Shown here: positions 39,229 to 49,019 of the stretch, piece by piece | Layout of the letters: every line of letters starts with the position of its first letter | Numbering within the stretch: the stretch's first letter is position 1 | NCBI RefSeq assembly: GCF_000723885.1 | Contig: NZ_CCDG010000006.1 | Location: forward strand, 62,001 to 126,000 | Reading direction: 5' to 3' | Length of the DNA: 64,000 nt | From: Paenibacillus camerounensis | GTDB taxonomy: Bacteria; Bacillota; Bacilli; Paenibacillales; Paenibacillaceae | Notes under the pieces: generated by a model | Database searches by the model: none | What the model saw: only the letters and a program-made list of their open reading frames with translations | Told to the model about the DNA's origin: nothing | Position numbers and translations under genes: made by a program

Positions 39229-40187
39229 CAGTTATTTACCCCGGCTGCCGCGCTCAGCTTCCGGTCCAGCCGTTCCAGTGAATCGAACAGCAGCTTCATA
39301 AAGGCTTCACGGTCAACACCGGTCAGCACCTGCACATTCGGCTGGCGGTCCGGCTTCTTTCTGCGGTCAGCCACGGTCATGCCGCGGGTCAGCTTGCCCT
39401 CGGTTTCTACCGTCACATAGAGATGCTCCGACTGGAACAGCTCCGGGTGTACCAGCCAGGCAACGGCGCATGGATCATGCAGCGCATTGCCGACATAGCC
39501 CATTTTTTTGCCATAGATCGAGTAGAAATCCAGCAGCTCACCGACCATAACGGACACCGGGCCCTTCTGCTTCAGCTCAAGGATCTCCTCCTCAAAAATC
39601 GCCGCCTTATCCGTCACATCAAGCCCGCTCATCACAATCGGAATGCCCGATTCATAGACAATACGCGCGGCTTCCGGATCAACAAAGATATTGAATTCAG
39701 CGGTGCTGGTCACATTCCCGTAAGCCAGCCCCCCGCCCATCAGCGAGATTTCCTTAATCTTGTTCTTTACTTCCGGGTAAGCAGTAATTAGCAGCGCAAT
39801 ATTGGTTAACGGCGCCAGCGGCACCAGAGTGACCGGTTCCTCCGAAGCGCGGATAAGCCCGAGCATGAATTCAACCGCGCCCTGCTCCACCGGCTTGAAC
39901 TTGCTGGCCGGAAGCACCGGGCCGTCCATCCCGGATTCCCCGTGCGCTTCCTCCCCCGTCACCAGCTTGCCGAACAACGGTCCTGCTGCCCCTTTGGCAA
40001 CAGGGATGTCCGCATTAACGAAGCTCAGCACCTTGAGGGCGTTGTCCGTTATTTTATCAAGAATCTGGTTTCCGCCTACCGTTGTAATGCCCCGGATCTC
40101 CAGCTCTTCCGGGTGGGCCAGCGCCAGCAGAATTGCAATCGCGTCATCATGCCCGGGATCGCAGTCAATAATTATAGGTCTTGGCAT
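39228..40187 (-). CDS. Nucleoside hydrolase (IU-NH family)
   Basis: The 319-residue protein starts PRPIIIDCDPGHDDAIAILLAL, the calcium-binding DxDPGxDD motif of inosine/uridine nucleoside hydrolases. It continues with LVPLAPLTNIALLITAYP, EFNIFVDPEAARIV and HDPCAVAWLVHPELF. It splits nucleosides into free base and ribose in the cytoplasm. It follows the nucleoside importer genes and would supply adenine or other bases to the deaminase encoded at 53483-55297. Confidence 0.94.
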   Translation of the reverse strand: MPRPIIIDCDPGHDDAIAILLALAHPEELEIRGITTVGGNQILDKITDNALKVLSFVNADIPVAKGAAGPLFGKLVTGEEAHGESGMDGPVLPASKFKPVEQGAVEFMLGLIRASEEPVTLVPLAPLTNIALLITAYPEVKNKIKEISLMGGGLAYGNVTSTAEFNIFVDPEAARIVYESGIPIVMSGLDVTDKAAIFEEEILELKQKGPVSVMVGELLDFYSIYGKKMGYVGNALHDPCAVAWLVHPELFQSEHLYVTVETEGKLTRGMTVADRRKKPDRQPNVQVLTGVDREAFMKLLFDSLERLDRKLSAAAGVNN

Positions 40188-40246
40188 CGTTGTTCTCCCC
40201 CTTATGTCTTTCTCAGCAGTTAATCCTTGTCTGAAGCGGCTCCCCG

Positions 40247-41185
40247 CTACTTCACCACAGGTCCTTTAACCTTCTTGTTCTTCTTCCGGGTCTCGGAGAC
40301 CGCATAGATGACCAGACCGATCACAGTTGCCACATAAGGCAGCGTAGCAATCAGCTCGGCCGGAATTTTCAGCACCTGAAGCGCATTGGACAGTGCATCA
40401 GCCGCCCCGAACAGCAGCGAAGTCAGCGCCGTCCCGATCGTCGTGCTGCGGCCCATGGATTCTGCGGCAATCGCGATCCAGCCCCGGCCGGCGATCATAT
40501 CACGCGTGAACAGTGACAGATAGCCCATCGACATGTAGGCTCCGCCCAGGCTGGCAAAAAACCCGCTGAGCAGCAGCGCCGTATATTGAATCCGGACCAC
40601 ACTGACCCCGACCGACTGGGCCGCATGCGGATTCTCGCCGACTGAACGGATACGCAGCCCGAGAGGCGTGCGGTTCAGCAGATAATACACGACCACCACA
40701 GCCAGAATGGAGATGTAAGTCAGAATATGGTGGCCTGACAGAATCGGTCCAAGTACAGGAATATCCTGTATCAGCGGAAGCTGAACACTCGGCAGCACCT
40801 TACTCGCAAGGGATGTGGAGGAGCCTTTATCTCCGCTAAGCAGATACAGGATGAACACTGTACCGCCTGAGGCGAACATGTTAATGGCTACCCCGCCGAG
40901 AATAATATGTGTCTTAAACTTCAGGGTGAAAAAGGCCAGTACACCGGCAATCAGTGTTCCCGATAATACCGCGCCAAGCAGGCCTACCCAGGCACTCTGG
41001 GTATACGCACTGACAATGACCCCGGCCAGGGCGGAGACCAGCATGATCCCTTCCATCCCGATATTAATAATGCCGGCCCGGTTGGAGATCAGCGCCCCCA
41101 GTGCGGCAAACAGAATAGGTGTGGTTACACGCAGCAGCGAGAAGGCAAAGTCCGTCGTTAAAATCACATTCAGCAGACTGTTCAT
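40247..41185 (-). CDS. Nucleoside ABC permease, NupQ/YufQ type
   Basis: The 312-residue protein has 8-9 helices and the BPD_transp_2 fold shared with branched-chain amino-acid and ribose permeases. It includes LISNRAGIINIGMEGIMLVSAL, the conserved opening of the second permease in nucleoside importers of the BMP family. It overlaps the permease upstream by four bases. Confidence 0.9.
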   Translation of the reverse strand: MNSLLNVILTTDFAFSLLRVTTPILFAALGALISNRAGIINIGMEGIMLVSALAGVIVSAYTQSAWVGLLGAVLSGTLIAGVLAFFTLKFKTHIILGGVAINMFASGGTVFILYLLSGDKGSSTSLASKVLPSVQLPLIQDIPVLGPILSGHHILTYISILAVVVVYYLLNRTPLGLRIRSVGENPHAAQSVGVSVVRIQYTALLLSGFFASLGGAYMSMGYLSLFTRDMIAGRGWIAIAAESMGRSTTIGTALTSLLFGAADALSNALQVLKIPAELIATLPYVATVIGLVIYAVSETRKKNKKVKGPVVK

Positions 41186-42231
41186 GCGTTCGCTTTCGCC
41201 TCCTTCAGCAGCATCCGGTTTTTCCAGAATTTCAGGAATTGCTCTGCGGAGATCAGCAGGATAATAACCGCCTGGATGATCGAGATCATCTCGGAAGGCA
41301 CATCGGACAGACGGGCCATCATATCAGCGCCGATACGGATATAAGCCAGGAACAAGGCAGAGCCGATAACGGACAGCGGGTTATTCTTAGCCAGCATCGC
41401 CACCAGCGCACCGTCAAGACCGTACCCGGGCAGAGAGGCCCACTGGAACCGGTTGTACATTCCCAGCACTTCGACTGAGCCGCCCATTCCGGCAATAAAG
41501 CCGGCGATCAGATGGACCAGAATGATTACCTTTGCTGTCTTCATCCCCGAGTAACGGGCAAAATCACGGTTCACACCGGTCATCCGCAGCTCATAGCCCC
41601 ATTTGGTCCGGTACAGGAACAGGTGGGCCAGAACGATCATCACCAGCACAACAATCAGACCGGTGTGGATGCGTGTGCCGGTGAAGATTTTGCTCAGCCG
41701 GGCTGTCTCTTGAAATTTATAGGATACATTGGCAAAAGCCTTCGCATCACGCAGATGATAGTTAAGCAGATAGAGTCCGATTCCGAACAAAATGTTGTTG
41801 AACATCAGTGAAGTAACCAGCTCATTAGCGTTCCACTTGGCCTTGAGAATACCGGGGATCGCCGACAGCAGCGCTCCGACAATGGAGCCCGCTGCAATCG
41901 CTACAACCGGATGAAACCAGCTGTTCAGGCTCAGATGAATCGCCAGTACTGAAGCCACTACACCGGAGAAATAGAAGATACCTTCTGCACCGAGGTTGAA
42001 CATATTGGCCCGGAACAGCAGGGACACGGCAAGACCGGTGAACATCAGCGGAATTGCCATTTCGATCACGTTGCCGATATGCCCCTTGGTGGAAATGGGC
42101 TCCCACAGAAAAATTCCGATCGTCTTGAGCGGCTGGTCGCTGACCAGAGAAATAATGATAAAGGCGATGGCCAGCGCAATCAGTATGACCGCCGCCGTCC
42201 GGATCACCTCAAAATATTTGACTTTAAACAT
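41182..42231 (-). CDS. Nucleoside ABC permease, NupP/YufP type
   Basis: The 349-residue protein is the first permease of the pair, with about nine helices and the family segment LLFRANMFNLGAEGIFYFSGVVA. It overlaps the ATPase gene by eight bases. It has the same BPD_transp_2 fold as its partner. Confidence 0.9.
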   Translation of the reverse strand: MFKVKYFEVIRTAAVILIALAIAFIIISLVSDQPLKTIGIFLWEPISTKGHIGNVIEMAIPLMFTGLAVSLLFRANMFNLGAEGIFYFSGVVASVLAIHLSLNSWFHPVVAIAAGSIVGALLSAIPGILKAKWNANELVTSLMFNNILFGIGLYLLNYHLRDAKAFANVSYKFQETARLSKIFTGTRIHTGLIVVLVMIVLAHLFLYRTKWGYELRMTGVNRDFARYSGMKTAKVIILVHLIAGFIAGMGGSVEVLGMYNRFQWASLPGYGLDGALVAMLAKNNPLSVIGSALFLAYIRIGADMMARLSDVPSEMISIIQAVIILLISAEQFLKFWKNRMLLKEAKANA

Positions 42232-43786
42232 GGTTCACGGCCCTCCCGATCTGCTGCTTGTCCTGACGGTTGATGCCCAGCATATATAAGCCCAGCTCTT
42301 CTTCGCTTACCTTGGACGGATTCTCAAAGTAGGCTACAATCTCTCCCTCATACATGACAAGGAGACTGTCGCTCAGCTCCAGTATTTCGTTCAGATCAGC
42401 CGATAAGAGCACGATCCCGCTGCCGGCGGAGCGCAGCTCCAGCAGCTTCTGGTGGATGAACTGGGCTGCACCGATATCGACGCCCCGGGTCGGCTGCTCG
42501 GCAATCAGCAGCTGCGGGCTGGTAGAGCATTCCCGGGCAACAACGACCTTCTGCATGTTGCCTCCGGAGAGCATGCCGATCGGCTGCTGCGGGCCTGAGC
42601 ACCGTACTTTGAATTCATCCACCAGTGCTGCGGCAAGTGCAGCGATCCGTTTGCCGTTCAGCAGCGGGCCCTTATTCATATCTTTCGACCGGTAACGGGT
42701 CGAGATCAGATTGTCGGAAATGCTGGCATCCCCGGCAGCGCCCTGGCGCATCCGGTCCTCGGGAATATAAGATACGCCCAGGCTGCGGATGCGCAGAATA
42801 TCGGCTGCCAGGATATCCGTTTCGTTGACCTTTACCGTTCCGCTGCTGGATACAGCATGCAGCCCGCCTGTGAGCGCTTCAACGAGCTGGTTCTGGCCGT
42901 TGCCTTCCACTCCGGCAATCCCGACGATCTGCCCTTCGCGGACTGCAAAGCTGACCTGCTCCAGCAGCGCCTTGCCCTGGCTGTCGTGGACTGCCAGATT
43001 GCTTACGGACAATACCGGCTTGCCGAAAGGTACATTATCCTTCTCGTATTTCAGCACGACATCCCGGCCGACCATCAGCCGTGATATCTCCTGTTCACTG
43101 ACGTCCCGGGTCTCGAAGACCCCTTCGCTCCGGCCCCCGCGCATGATGGTAATCCTGTCACAGATAGCCTTGACCTCCTTCAGCTTGTGGGAGATGAACA
43201 CAATCGTATGTCCCTGCTCCTTCAGATGCTGGAGTTCAACGAACAGCTCCTCGGTTTCCTGCGGAGTCAGCACAGCGGTCGGCTCATCCAGGATCAGGAT
43301 TTTGGCGCCCCGTACCAGTGCCTTCAGGATTTCCACCTTCTGCTTCATCCCGACGGTAAGATCCTCGACCTTCGCCTTAGGATTTACAGCCAGATTGTAT
43401 TTACGCGCCGTCTCTTCCGTCAGGCGGACCGCTTCACTGTAGTTGAAGCCAACACCCTTGCGCGGCTCCATGCCCAGCACCATATTCTCGGCTACCGTAA
43501 AGGAAGGTACCAGCATGAAATGCTGATGGACCATGCCGATGCCCCGGTCGATTGCATCCTGCGGGGACTGCAGCTTCACCTTTTCCCCGCGGACGCTGAT
43601 GTCGCCTTCACTCGGCTCCTCCATTCCGAACATAATCTTCATCAGGGTCGATTTGCCCGCCCCGTTCTCTCCCGCTATGGCATGAATTTCTCCTTCGCGC
43701 AGGCTAAAGTGGACATCCTTGTTGGCAACGACGCCATTGGGATACACCTTGGTTATTCCCCGCATTTCCAGCAGCGCGTGTTCCAC
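42224..43786 (-). CDS. Nucleoside ABC ATPase with two nucleotide-binding domains, NupO/YufO type
   Basis: The 520-residue protein has two fused ATPase domains. The first has Walker A GENGAGKSTL and Walker B ILILDEPTAVL with signature DLTVGMKQKVEIL. The second has degenerate Walker A GVEGNGQNQL, signature MLSGGNMQKVVVAREC and Walker B LLIAEQPTRGVD. A strong first and weak second site is usual for the sugar/nucleoside (RbsA/MglA-like) class. Confidence 0.93.
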   Translation of the reverse strand: MEHALLEMRGITKVYPNGVVANKDVHFSLREGEIHAIAGENGAGKSTLMKIMFGMEEPSEGDISVRGEKVKLQSPQDAIDRGIGMVHQHFMLVPSFTVAENMVLGMEPRKGVGFNYSEAVRLTEETARKYNLAVNPKAKVEDLTVGMKQKVEILKALVRGAKILILDEPTAVLTPQETEELFVELQHLKEQGHTIVFISHKLKEVKAICDRITIMRGGRSEGVFETRDVSEQEISRLMVGRDVVLKYEKDNVPFGKPVLSVSNLAVHDSQGKALLEQVSFAVREGQIVGIAGVEGNGQNQLVEALTGGLHAVSSSGTVKVNETDILAADILRIRSLGVSYIPEDRMRQGAAGDASISDNLISTRYRSKDMNKGPLLNGKRIAALAAALVDEFKVRCSGPQQPIGMLSGGNMQKVVVARECSTSPQLLIAEQPTRGVDIGAAQFIHQKLLELRSAGSGIVLLSADLNEILELSDSLLVMYEGEIVAYFENPSKVSEEELGLYMLGINRQDKQQIGRAVNHV

Positions 43787-43821
43787 GGGTTATCAACGCC
43801 TTTCAACTAGACTGTTTTTCT

Positions 43822-43869
43822 GCAAAAATAGGCAGCTGGAATTCTTCTTAAGGAAGGAATCCCAACTGC
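43822..43869 (-). terminator. Attenuator-type hairpin between bmpA and the ATPase gene
   Basis: On the minus strand GCAGTTGGGATTC folds back on GAATTCCAGCTGC (with wobbles), followed by CTATTTTTGC. It lies 37 bases past the lipoprotein stop and likely terminates part of transcription, giving more binding protein than transporter. Confidence 0.6.
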
Positions 43870-43905
43870 AGGAGATACGGCGTACCGGTTAATGATTAAA
43901 TTTAA

Positions 43906-45045
43906 TTAAGGCTTAACAGCATTACGGATCGCTTCAACCTCTGAAGTCTCCATGCCCATTGCGTTGTCTACTGTGATTTCCTTGTTGATCAGCTTCTGCT
44001 TCACTTCTTCAACCTTGGCTTGCAGATCTGCAGGGAATACACTGGTGTAGATGTCATTTTCAGCAATGCCTACGCCGTCTTCAACGAAGCCCAGTACATC
44101 GCGTTTGCCCATTTCAAGTGTACCGTCCTGAAGCTTAGTTACGGCGCCCAGAATGGCGCTGTCGATTTTTTTGATTGCAGAGGTGATGATCAGGTCCGCT
44201 TTTTCGCTGTCTGTATCTTTAAGCAGCATGGCCTGGTCAGAATCGACGCCGATTGCATAACGTGTCTTTTCCTTTGCAGCATCGAAGATACCAAGACCGG
44301 TACCGCCGGCTACGTTAAAGATCACGTCAACACCGGAGTTGTATTGGATCAGCGACAATTCCTTGCCTTTGGCAGGGTTAACAAAATCGCCCGCATAAGA
44401 CACAGCTACTTTTACATCAGGATCAACGTATTGCGCACCTTGAATGTAGCCGACCAGGAACGCGTTGATACCCGGGATATCCATACCGCCGACAAAACCA
44501 ATGACATTATCCGGGTTCGCATTCGGCATATCCGACTGTGTAGCCAGTGCCGCAGTTGCGCCTGCCAGGAAGGAGACTTCATTAGTGGAGTAAGACATGT
44601 TATACATATTAGCCGGTGCTTCTTCGATGTCTGTATCGTAGTTGATGAATTTTTTATCCGGATTCGCTTCTGCCGTCATATTGAACATTTCAGTAATTTC
44701 CGATCCGCCGGAAATCACAACATCCCAGTCTTCAGCAGCGATATCGTTGAAGGTAGGCTCCCATTTGGTTTTGTCATTGCCCATCTCGATGACTTTAGTC
44801 TCCGCGCCCAGCTCTGTCTTCACTTTCTGCAGGCCGTTGTTGGCAGCGTCGAAGAAGGATTTATCTCCAAGCGTTCCGGGAATCAGCAGTATAACCTTCA
44901 GCTTATCGCCCGATCCGGCGTTTCCGCTATTTGCTGCATCGTTGCCGGTATCCGCCGCGTTTCCATTGTTAGCCGTGTTGTTTCCGCAAGCAGTGACGAG
45001 TACCATTACCATAAGCAGCAATAATGTAAGAACATTCTTTTTCAT
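43906..45045 (-). CDS. BMP-family nucleoside-binding lipoprotein, NupN/YufN type
   Basis: The 379-residue lipoprotein has lipobox VTAC at about residue 17-20 and a BMP/PnrA domain: KVILLIPGTLGDKSFFDAANNGL, EDWDVVISGGSEITEMF, NVIGFVGGMDIPGINAFLVGYIQGA and YAIGVDSDQAML. This family binds purine and pyrimidine nucleosides. It heads the nucleoside operon and is divergent from an AraC-type regulator gene. Confidence 0.92.
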   Translation of the reverse strand: MKKNVLTLLLLMVMVLVTACGNNTANNGNAADTGNDAANSGNAGSGDKLKVILLIPGTLGDKSFFDAANNGLQKVKTELGAETKVIEMGNDKTKWEPTFNDIAAEDWDVVISGGSEITEMFNMTAEANPDKKFINYDTDIEEAPANMYNMSYSTNEVSFLAGATAALATQSDMPNANPDNVIGFVGGMDIPGINAFLVGYIQGAQYVDPDVKVAVSYAGDFVNPAKGKELSLIQYNSGVDVIFNVAGGTGLGIFDAAKEKTRYAIGVDSDQAMLLKDTDSEKADLIITSAIKKIDSAILGAVTKLQDGTLEMGKRDVLGFVEDGVGIAENDIYTSVFPADLQAKVEEVKQKLINKEITVDNAMGMETSEVEAIRNAVKP

Positions 45046-45372
45046 TTTGTCTGTTCACACCCCTGTTTGATATTGATGGACCTTGTAAAACGTCTGACTT
45101 CCCCAATTACACGTTTTGTTCTGTTGTTATGCGGCAAACAATTTTATGCAAATTCATAAAACGACTGAAATTTTATGAATAGCTTACATCCAGTGATAAA
45201 AAAGGTGGTTTTTCGTCAACTAAACGGTCAATTCCCGAACAAGATGGCCAGTCAGGTTGCGAATCTTTCGTTTAATTGATACGATCATAGCAAATACAGA
45301 GACAAACTTTTATATACATTCGGTCATTTTTTTACACGATTCGGCTAAATGAAAAAGAGAAGGAGGATCAAC
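45046..45372. promoter_or_regulatory. Divergent regulatory region, bmpA / araC-type gene
   Basis: This AT-rich 327-base region separates the two genes. TTTTATG and CATAAAA form an inverted repeat with a 6-base gap at 45142-45161, and a third half-site TTTTATGAAT lies at 45171-45180. These are the best operator candidates for the AraC protein. No purine riboswitch core or PurR-box pair was recognised. Confidence 0.45.
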
Positions 45373-46128
45373 ATGGATCGAGTCCTATATATTGTAAATG
45401 CGGAGCATGAAGCAGATACCCATATCCCGCGCCATCAGCATGAATGCTTCGAGCTGGTTTATTACATTCACGGGCTCGGCACCTGCAGCATCGGACCGCG
45501 CAGCTATCACTTCCGGCCGCACTCCTTTGCGCTGATCCCGCCTAATTTTAAGCATGATGAGAATCACCAGCCCCGCTCCGAGGTACTGTTCGTCGGCTTT
45601 CATTGTGAAAACCCGGCAATCAGTACATTGTCCGGCGTATTTGAAGATGACAAGGAGCATACTGTCCTGCAGACGCTGGTGCGGATGAACGGGGAATTCA
45701 AGCGCAAGCGTGAGGGCTTCTCCGAGCTTTTAAATTTGCAGATGAGCGAAATAACAGTACACCTGCAGCGGCTGCTGGGCGGCTCCGGCTTCCAGTCCCC
45801 GGTACAGGACCAGATGCAGTATGTGCTCAACTATATGGAGGAGCATTACCGTCAAAAGCTGTCCGTCCAGTCACTGGCGGAAATGTCCGGGTACAGCTAT
45901 GACCGGTTCCGTCATTTGTTTAAGGAGCGCTTTGGTGAATCGCCCCACCGTTATCTTTTACTAAAACGCATCAATTATGCCAAATCTCTCCTGCTGCACA
46001 CCCAAATGCATATTTCGGAGGTATCCGCCACAGCCGGATTCGTGAATGATGCCCAGTTCTGTAATATGTTCAAAAGAGAGGTCGGCTTCTCCCCCCGTAC
46101 CTTCCGTGTCCGCAGTAAAGTTATATAA
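45373..46128 (+). CDS. AraC-family regulator with cupin sensor
   Basis: The 251-residue protein has an N-terminal cupin-like domain (HIPRHQHECFELVYYIHGLG...PPNFKHDE) and a C-terminal AraC DNA-binding domain with LAEMSGYSYDRFRHLFKERFGESP and VSATAGFVNDAQFCNMFKREVGFSP. The ATG at 45373 follows AAGGAGG by 6 bases; the frame is open a further 8 codons without a site. It faces away from the nucleoside operon and is its likely regulator. Confidence 0.9.
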   Translation: MDRVLYIVNAEHEADTHIPRHQHECFELVYYIHGLGTCSIGPRSYHFRPHSFALIPPNFKHDENHQPRSEVLFVGFHCENPAISTLSGVFEDDKEHTVLQTLVRMNGEFKRKREGFSELLNLQMSEITVHLQRLLGGSGFQSPVQDQMQYVLNYMEEHYRQKLSVQSLAEMSGYSYDRFRHLFKERFGESPHRYLLLKRINYAKSLLLHTQMHISEVSATAGFVNDAQFCNMFKREVGFSPRTFRVRSKVI

Positions 46129-46253
46129 TGTAACATAAGTCATTTACTTTGGCAGGATTTTCTCTATAATGAAGTTTATCTTATTGAAAAAACAGCACTT
46201 AAGTGCTGAATCACCCGTTTCACGTAAGATATCATTACAGGGGAGTGATCTTC

Positions 46254-46619
46254 TTGAACGTCTCTCTGCTGCTCTCCTCCAATGAATACAAGAAGAAGCT
46301 GTCCCGCTGCTACAACGAGGTCCACAAGGAGCTCTACGGCGTCGGTGTAACCCAGCTCCGTCTGGAGGCTGCCAATGAGACCATGATCATGTTTCTGGTG
46401 AAGCACCAGCGGGTTGCTGCACTGCGCGCCCTTGAGGAGCATTATCCGGAGCTCAAGCAGTCCGTGGATGCTGCGCTGCATCAGGAATTCAAGCGGCGCA
46501 TCCAGAAGAAGCTGGCCGAGGAGCTGGAGCTGCCGGTTGCGGGCGTACTCAGGGACTATGATCCCCTGACAGCCTGGGCCTGTACCGTTGTAATCTGTGA
46601 TACCGGTGCCGAACAATGA
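46254..46619 (+). CDS. DUF2294-family protein
   Basis: This small protein of 121 residues fits the DUF2294 pattern with the conserved end EFKRRIQKKLAEELELPVAGVLRDYDPLTAW. The function of the family is not established. The TTG start at 46254 follows CAGGGGAGTG; a GTG at 46203 in the same frame lacks a site. It stands alone and ends in a strong terminator. Confidence 0.75.
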   Translation: MNVSLLLSSNEYKKKLSRCYNEVHKELYGVGVTQLRLEAANETMIMFLVKHQRVAALRALEEHYPELKQSVDAALHQEFKRRIQKKLAEELELPVAGVLRDYDPLTAWACTVVICDTGAEQ

Positions 46620-46762
46620 AGCAGGATTTATCTTGCGGAATTCAAGCAGCCGGAATCTATATGAAGCAAGTTGAATAATCTGAATAGCAGGCTGCATTTC
46701 GGTTTATCCTGATGCGCCGCATTTATACTAAGGTTAGCCCTATATCTGTTCACAGATTGCCG

Positions 46763-46809
46763 GAAGCCGTTGATTAGAGAACCCCTCTCTATTTCAGCGG
46801 CTTCTTTTT
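46763..46809 (+). terminator. Terminator after the DUF2294 gene
   Basis: GAAGCCG pairs with CGGCTTC, TGA with TCA and TAGAGA with TCTCTA around CCCC, followed by TTTTT. It separates the DUF2294 gene from the ubiX-ubiD pair. Confidence 0.9.
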
Positions 46810-46867
46810 GTTATACACGAGTGAGAACATGGACATTTAAGCTCTCTGCTAAAGGAGATTGCCGCTT

Positions 46868-47422
46868 ATGCGAATTGTAGTATCTATCACGGGAGCCAGC
46901 GGCTCCATCTACGGTTATTCCCTGATCCGCAGCCTGCACCAGCTTGGTGTGGAAACCTATATCATCGCTACCGGCGCCGGGGAGAATGTGCTCGGGTACG
47001 AATGCGGCATTCAGCTGCAGGAGCTGGAGCAGTACGGAACCGTGCTGTCCAACACAGACCTGTTCGCCCCCGTAGCCAGCGGTTCATTCAAAACGGACGG
47101 GATGGTCATCATCCCCTGCTCGATGAATACACTCGGCGCTATCGCTAACGGTATGGGCGATACCCTGCTGAACCGGGCCGCCAGCGTTGTACTGAAGGAG
47201 CGCCGCCGGCTGGTCATTGTCCCGCGCGAGACCCCCCTGCATCTGATCCATCTGGAGAATATGCTGCGGCTGGCCCGCGCGGGTGCAGACATTGTGCCCG
47301 CCTCTCCCGGCTTCTATAATCACCCGACCGAGATCTGGGAGCTGGTGAACTTCATGAATGCCAGAGTGCTGGATGCGTTCGGCATTGAGCATCAGCTGAT
47401 GAAAAGATGGGGGGAGAGCTAA
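46868..47422 (+). CDS. ubiX: UbiX-like flavin prenyltransferase
   Basis: The 184-residue flavoprotein starts MRIVVSITGASGSIYGYSLI and contains IIPCSMNTLGAIANGMGDTLLNRAASVVLKERRRLVIVPRETPLH. These are the UbiX/Pad1 signatures. Such enzymes make prenylated FMN, the cofactor of UbiD decarboxylases, and the ubiD gene follows with a one-base overlap. ATG 46868 is 9 bases after AAAGGAGA; a TTG at 46859 touches the site and is unlikely. Confidence 0.93.
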   Translation: MRIVVSITGASGSIYGYSLIRSLHQLGVETYIIATGAGENVLGYECGIQLQELEQYGTVLSNTDLFAPVASGSFKTDGMVIIPCSMNTLGAIANGMGDTLLNRAASVVLKERRRLVIVPRETPLHLIHLENMLRLARAGADIVPASPGFYNHPTEIWELVNFMNARVLDAFGIEHQLMKRWGES

Positions 47423-48765
47423 TGGCAGCCGTCAATATCAGGCAACTGCTTCACCGCTGGGAGCCGGGCGGAGAATTGCTGCGTATCCGCCGGGAGGTTG
47501 ACCCGCGCTTCGAGCTTGGCGCTGTGGTGAAGGCTGCCCGGGGTAAGCAGGCGTTGCTGTTCGAGAAGGTCAAAGGCTACACCGGACCGATGGCTGTTGG
47601 CCTCGGCGGCTCCAAGGAGCTGATCGCTGACAGCATGGATATGACTCCGGAGGAGCTGCTGCCCAAGCTGATAGCTGCGATTGTCCAGCCTACGCCAACC
47701 CGGCTGGTGCAGCAGGCCCCGGTGCAGGAGCAGGTAATCACCAGCAGGATCAGCCTGCAGGAGCTGTTCCCGGTCTGTACGTATCACGCGGAGGACAGCG
47801 GCGCTTATTACGTCTCTGGCGTCATGGTCGTCAAGGGTGAGGACGGCCGCAAGCGGTACACCTCCATCCGGCGGATGCAGCTGCTGGACGGGAACCGGAC
47901 CGGCATTCTCATCTCTTCGCCGGAGCTGTTTCAGCAGTATAAGGATTTTGAGGCACGCGGCGAGCCGCTGGAGTGTGCCTTTATGTTCGGGGTAGTCCCG
48001 GCAGTGGTGCTGGCTTCGCAGATCAGCACGCATCTGTTCCACACCGACAAGCTGGAGGTGGCCTCTACCCTGCTCGGCCAGCCGCTGGAGGTCGTCCGGT
48101 GCCGGACGGTCGATCTGGAGGTGCTGGCGGAAGCAGAGGTTGTGTTCGAGGGCCGGATTTTGCCTGGTATACGCGAGCCGGAGGGCCCGTTCGGCGAGCT
48201 CGGCGGCTATTACGGCCCGCGGACCGAGCAGCCGGTGGTCGAAATCTCGGCCGTCACCCACCGCAGCGATTCCGTCTGGCAGACCATTCTGCCGGCCAGC
48301 TATGAGGAGAAGCTGCCGATGGCTATCGCCCGCGAAGTCGCCCTGCTCGGCTCTGTCCGCCAAGTCGTTCCGGGCGTGCAGGCTGTGCACATCACCATGG
48401 GCGGAGTCGGACGCTATCACGCCGTCATCCAGATCCGCAAGGTTCAGGAGGGCGACGGGAAGACAGCACTGCTGGCTGCTTTTGCCGGGGATAAGGATCT
48501 CAAGCATGCCGTGGTGGTCGACGAGGATGTCAGTCTGCTGGACCCGCTCGATGTCGAGTGGGCCATCGCCACCCGGGTGCAGGCCGACCTCGACCTGTTC
48601 ATCGTGCCGGGAGCCAAAGGCTCACCGCTCGAGCCCTCGCACAATCTGCGCGGCGTATCGGCCAAAATGGGCATCGACGCCACCTGCCCCCTCGCCCACC
48701 GGGAACAGTACCGGAGAACCTATATTCCGGGGCAGGATAAAATCCGGCTGGCGGATTATTTGTAG
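47422..48765 (+). CDS. ubiD: UbiD-family decarboxylase
   Basis: The 447-residue protein has the UbiD layout, including EGPFGELGGYYGPR with the catalytic acidic cluster, KLEVASTLLGQPLEVVRC and the C-terminal KHAVVVDEDVSLLDPLDVEWAIATR. UbiD enzymes use prenylated FMN to (de)carboxylate aromatic or unsaturated acids. The pair resembles Bacillus BsdBC phenolic-acid decarboxylase, but no bsdD-like third gene follows. The substrate is unknown. It could be independent of the microcompartment locus 1.2 kb downstream. Confidence 0.92.
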   Translation: MAAVNIRQLLHRWEPGGELLRIRREVDPRFELGAVVKAARGKQALLFEKVKGYTGPMAVGLGGSKELIADSMDMTPEELLPKLIAAIVQPTPTRLVQQAPVQEQVITSRISLQELFPVCTYHAEDSGAYYVSGVMVVKGEDGRKRYTSIRRMQLLDGNRTGILISSPELFQQYKDFEARGEPLECAFMFGVVPAVVLASQISTHLFHTDKLEVASTLLGQPLEVVRCRTVDLEVLAEAEVVFEGRILPGIREPEGPFGELGGYYGPRTEQPVVEISAVTHRSDSVWQTILPASYEEKLPMAIAREVALLGSVRQVVPGVQAVHITMGGVGRYHAVIQIRKVQEGDGKTALLAAFAGDKDLKHAVVVDEDVSLLDPLDVEWAIATRVQADLDLFIVPGAKGSPLEPSHNLRGVSAKMGIDATCPLAHREQYRRTYIPGQDKIRLADYL

Positions 48766-49019
48766 CATGTGTGGCGGGGGGAGTGCGATAGGACTATACA
48801 GGAATGGAATGTCGGCTTACCAAATGATGTATAGCAGGGATTTGCAGGAATCAGGCTGGATCTCCTGTACTACGGGCAGCTGGATATCTGCCACTTTGGG
48901 GATTGCATGGAGCGAACAACACTCTTAGTATCGACGCCTGGTTGACAGTGACTCCTTACTAGAATTAACACCTTGTTTGCAGCCTCTCCTTTTGCGGGAA
49001 TAGCTGCAGTGAAGCTGTA

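Noticed and set aside
45046-45372. Purine riboswitch or PurR boxes before the bmpA-type gene
   Set aside because: No purine-aptamer core or paired CGAA-type PurR boxes could be found by eye in the leader.
46176-46697. 173-residue open frame on the minus strand
   Set aside because: It lies opposite the DUF2294 gene, which has family homology and a good start; the minus frame resembles nothing known.
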